From the NCBI RefSeq assembly GCF_002217285.1, contig NZ_MUGW01000025.1, forward strand, positions 124,001-188,000: a DNA stretch of 64,000 nt. The letters run 5' to 3'. The translations under genes were made by a program, and so were the position numbers. Shown here piece after piece: positions 62,298 through 64,000 of this stretch; positions within the stretch are counted from its first letter, which is position 1; each line of letters begins with the position of its first letter. Under the pieces are notes generated by a model, which made no database searches, was not told where the DNA came from, and was given only the letters and a program-made list of their open reading frames with translations. The stretch comes from Flavobacterium hercynium (GTDB lineage: Bacteria; Bacteroidota; Bacteroidia; Flavobacteriales; Flavobacteriaceae).

Positions 62298-63326
62298 ATG
62301 AGCGAAAAGATAACGATATATGATATTGCTAAGAAACTAAATATCACCGCCGCTACAGTTTCCCGAGCATTGAATAACAATCCTAAGATTAAGGAAAGTA
62401 CGCGTGAGTTGGTTCTTAAAACAGCAGCTTCAATGAACTATAAGCAAAACAAACTTGCTTTAGCATTAAAAAGCGGACGCAGTAATAACATAGGAGTAAT
62501 TGTACCACGTATCGACAGCAACTTTTTTGCCTCTGTAATTCGTGGTATCGAAGAAGAACTCCAACCGCACGGTTATCAGGTTATTATTTGCCAGACTCAC
62601 GAAGATCCGCAAAGAGAAAACGAAAACCTTTATACTTTAATAGATGCTCAGGTTGATGGCATCCTGATGTCCGTTACCGATGTTGCAGACGAAAATACAG
62701 GTGCATTTCATTATGTACTTGAGAAAAACGTCCCGCTTATCTTTTTTGACAGAAGCAAAGACATTAGCGGAGTAAGTTCTGTAACTATTAATGACTTCAA
62801 AGGTGGTTACATCGCTACCAAACATTTGATTGATGAAGGTTGCAGATGTATTGCGCATCTTTCCGGAGATCAATCACTTGCTATCTTTAAAAATCGTTTC
62901 TTAGGCTACAAACAAGCTTTGCTGGACAACGGAATGACTTTTAAAGAGGAATATGTAATTAATGTAAAGAGTGCTGTTGAAGCAGGAAAAGACGCCGTAG
63001 AAACATTACTGAAATTACCTATCGCACCGGATGCTATATTTTCATCAAGTGATTTTGCTGCATTGGGAGCTATTCAGGAATTGAAGGAAAGAAACATTAG
63101 CATTCCGAAACAGTTTTGTGTAGCAGGTTTTAGTAATGAACCGTTTACCAAATTTATGGAATTATCGATAACATCTGTTGATCAGTCACCACTTGAAATG
63201 GGTAAAATGTCTGCTCGTGTATTTTTAGAACAAGTTGATAAAACCGAAACTATTAAAATTGAAAAAAAGGTTGTCCTTGCACCGGAATTACACATTCGTA
63301 AATCATCGTCAAGAACTTCTTCTTAA
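62298..63326 (+). CDS. LacI-family regulator of the pectin locus
   Basis: A 342-residue repressor. The N-terminal helix-turn-helix (about 2-50, TIYDIAKKLNITAATVSRAL) is the LacI type, with hinge sequences NYKQNKLALALKSGRS, and the periplasmic-binding-like sensor domain follows (IGVIVPRIDSNFFASVIRGI, SVDQSPLEMGK near the end). It is divergent from the GH28-2/SusCD operon and has CG-centred palindromes between them, so it most probably represses that operon until a galacturonate or uronate-derived signal releases it. The ligand is inferred. Confidence 0.88.
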   Translation: MSEKITIYDIAKKLNITAATVSRALNNNPKIKESTRELVLKTAASMNYKQNKLALALKSGRSNNIGVIVPRIDSNFFASVIRGIEEELQPHGYQVIICQTHEDPQRENENLYTLIDAQVDGILMSVTDVADENTGAFHYVLEKNVPLIFFDRSKDISGVSSVTINDFKGGYIATKHLIDEGCRCIAHLSGDQSLAIFKNRFLGYKQALLDNGMTFKEEYVINVKSAVEAGKDAVETLLKLPIAPDAIFSSSDFAALGAIQELKERNISIPKQFCVAGFSNEPFTKFMELSITSVDQSPLEMGKMSARVFLEQVDKTETIKIEKKVVLAPELHIRKSSSRTSS

Positions 63327-63402
63327 TATAATTTAAGCCGTTTTTTATAATCGGTTTATTTAATAATTTTTCTATCTTTTTGCCCCAAAAAAAAGTAGAT
63401 CC

Positions 63403-63440
63403 AAACTGTCAGAGATGTATATTTTCTGGCAGTTTTTTTT
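63403..63440 (+). terminator. Terminator after the LacI gene
   Basis: AAACTGTCAGA (63403-63413) pairs with TCTGGCAGTTT (63425-63435), with one G-T pair, followed by eight T. It lies 77 bases after the stop. Confidence 0.85.
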
Positions 63441-63781
63441 ATAGGTTTAAATTATGAAACGCGGATGACGCGGATTCGCTTCGCGAAAACACAGATTTAC
63501 ACGGATTTTTTCTTATCGCAATTGTTATTTTTTAGACATTCTTGTTTGCACCGTTTACTTGCGACGCCTCGTGCTATTCTCCCCAATTGTCATTTCGAGG
63601 AACGAGAAATCTTCGTTTGAAATTCGACAATTGACTATACTTTACGGAGTTACTTGCGAAGATTTCTCGTTCCTCGAAATGACAATAATGGGTGCAAATC
63701 CGTAGAAATCCGTGTTTTCGCGAAGCGAATCCACGTCATCAGCGTCTAAAATTAAGCGCAAAATAAATAAACAAAAAAAAA

Positions 63782-63812
63782 GACCTGCAAGGTTCTCAAA
63801 GCCTTGCAGGTC
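63782..63812 (-). terminator. Terminator after uxaA
   Basis: Stem GACCTGCAAGG (63782-63792) / CCTTGCAGGTC (63802-63812) with a 9-base loop and a long T-rich tract on the minus strand (complement of 63771-63781). It lies 35 bases beyond the uxaA stop. Confidence 0.9.
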
Positions 63813-63847
63813 GTATGAAGTTATAATTTACTGTAAATTATTTTTGC

Positions 63848-64000
63848 TTAAAGCGAAACGCCTCTTTTCCAAGGAATAAAATCATTTTGGTTTAAGATTG
63901 CTGCTTTGGTTTTTATAGTTCCGCTGGCAACATCTATGATAAACTCCAGCATTTCATCTGCCATTTCATCAATTGATTTCTCTCCGGTAATGATTCCACC
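63848..64000 (-). CDS. uxaA: Altronate dehydratase (UxaA), C-terminal end
   Basis: Only the last 50 residues are in the window: GGIITGEKSIDEMADEMLEF continuing to IIDVASG and ending NDFIPWKRGVSL. The pattern IxEVASG...NxxxxxxxxWKRGVxL is the conserved end of the UxaA family, in which altronate is dehydrated to 2-keto-3-deoxygluconate in galacturonate breakdown. The gene is truncated by the window edge and points away from the LacI gene. Its presence beside the pectin locus completes the expected pathway. Confidence 0.8.
   Translation of the reverse strand, partial: GGIITGEKSIDEMADEMLEFIIDVASGTIKTKAAILNQNDFIPWKRGVSL

Larger units (their letters stand above)
63327..63847. repeat. Gene-free region with fold-back repeat element
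   Basis: A 288-base nested inverted element spans about 63459-63746: outer arms at 63467-63508 and 63696-63737 (about 42 bases each, four mismatches), and a perfect 30-bp inner pair at 63586-63615 / 63657-63686. It has no reading frame for a transposase. It lies between convergent genes. The left part holds the LacI terminator, the right part the uxaA terminator. Confidence 0.8.

Overview
The window is AT-rich chromosomal DNA of a member of the Bacteroidota, most likely a Flavobacterium or close relative. The signs are type IX secretion (T9SS) C-terminal domains ending in KRFIKK, a SusC/SusD pair, a T6SS-type VgrG/PAAR set, promoter elements of the TTTG / TAnnTTTG type, and proteins typical of that genus (a histone H1-like 58-mer, a DUF1508 protein, a two-component-propeller regulator). 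No rRNA or tRNA gene was recognised.

Layout. (1) 1-2300: a VOC-fold protein and a small hypothetical protein sit among many palindromic intergenic repeats whose hairpin stems co-vary. (2) 2370-15999, minus strand: four large T9SS-exported enzymes (metzincin protease, GH18 chitinase, GH64 and GH16 beta-1,3-glucanases) sharing CBM6 and beta/gamma-crystallin modules, next to a membrane-bound propeller/LuxR-type regulator. Together they look like a fungal cell wall (chitin, glucan, protein) degrading locus. (3) 16273-19436: HAD phosphatase, NUDIX hydrolase, and a DUF4157 (eCIS-core) protein with a long C-terminal region carrying two GxxH motifs. (4) 19845-23165, plus strand: DUF4861, YhcH/YjgK-type and SDR genes (uronate-type metabolism) and a DUF2911 protein. 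(5) 23220-30980: a Tat-exported three-subunit molybdenum hydroxylase (PaoABC type) with cysteine desulfurase, MocA-like and XdhC maturation genes and a LuxR regulator. (6) 31087-36179: miscellaneous small lipoproteins, regulators and hypotheticals. (7) 36180-46257, minus strand: two VgrG proteins with C-terminal metzincin domains, each followed by members of one family of small, mostly exported proteins with a PepSY-like segment, and a PAAR-like DUF4280 protein. I propose this as an effector/immunity system. (8) 46480-62012, minus strand: a complete pectin utilisation locus (GH28, SusC, SusD, esterase, DUF4861, GH105, GH43, PL10-CE8 fusion, GH28, CE12), with a divergent LacI regulator at 62298-63326 and clear LacI-type operators between them. 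(9) 63327-64000: a fold-back repeat and the 3' end of an altronate dehydratase (uxaA) gene.

How it fits together. Pectin is cut outside the cell or in the periplasm by PL10/CE8/GH28/CE12, imported by SusCD, trimmed by GH105/GH43/GH28, and the galacturonate probably enters the altronate pathway (uxaA at the right edge). The genes at 19845-22505 probably serve related uronates. Independently, the left half encodes attack functions: secreted fungal wall hydrolases, T6SS VgrG-protease effectors and a polymorphic-toxin-like DUF4157 protein.
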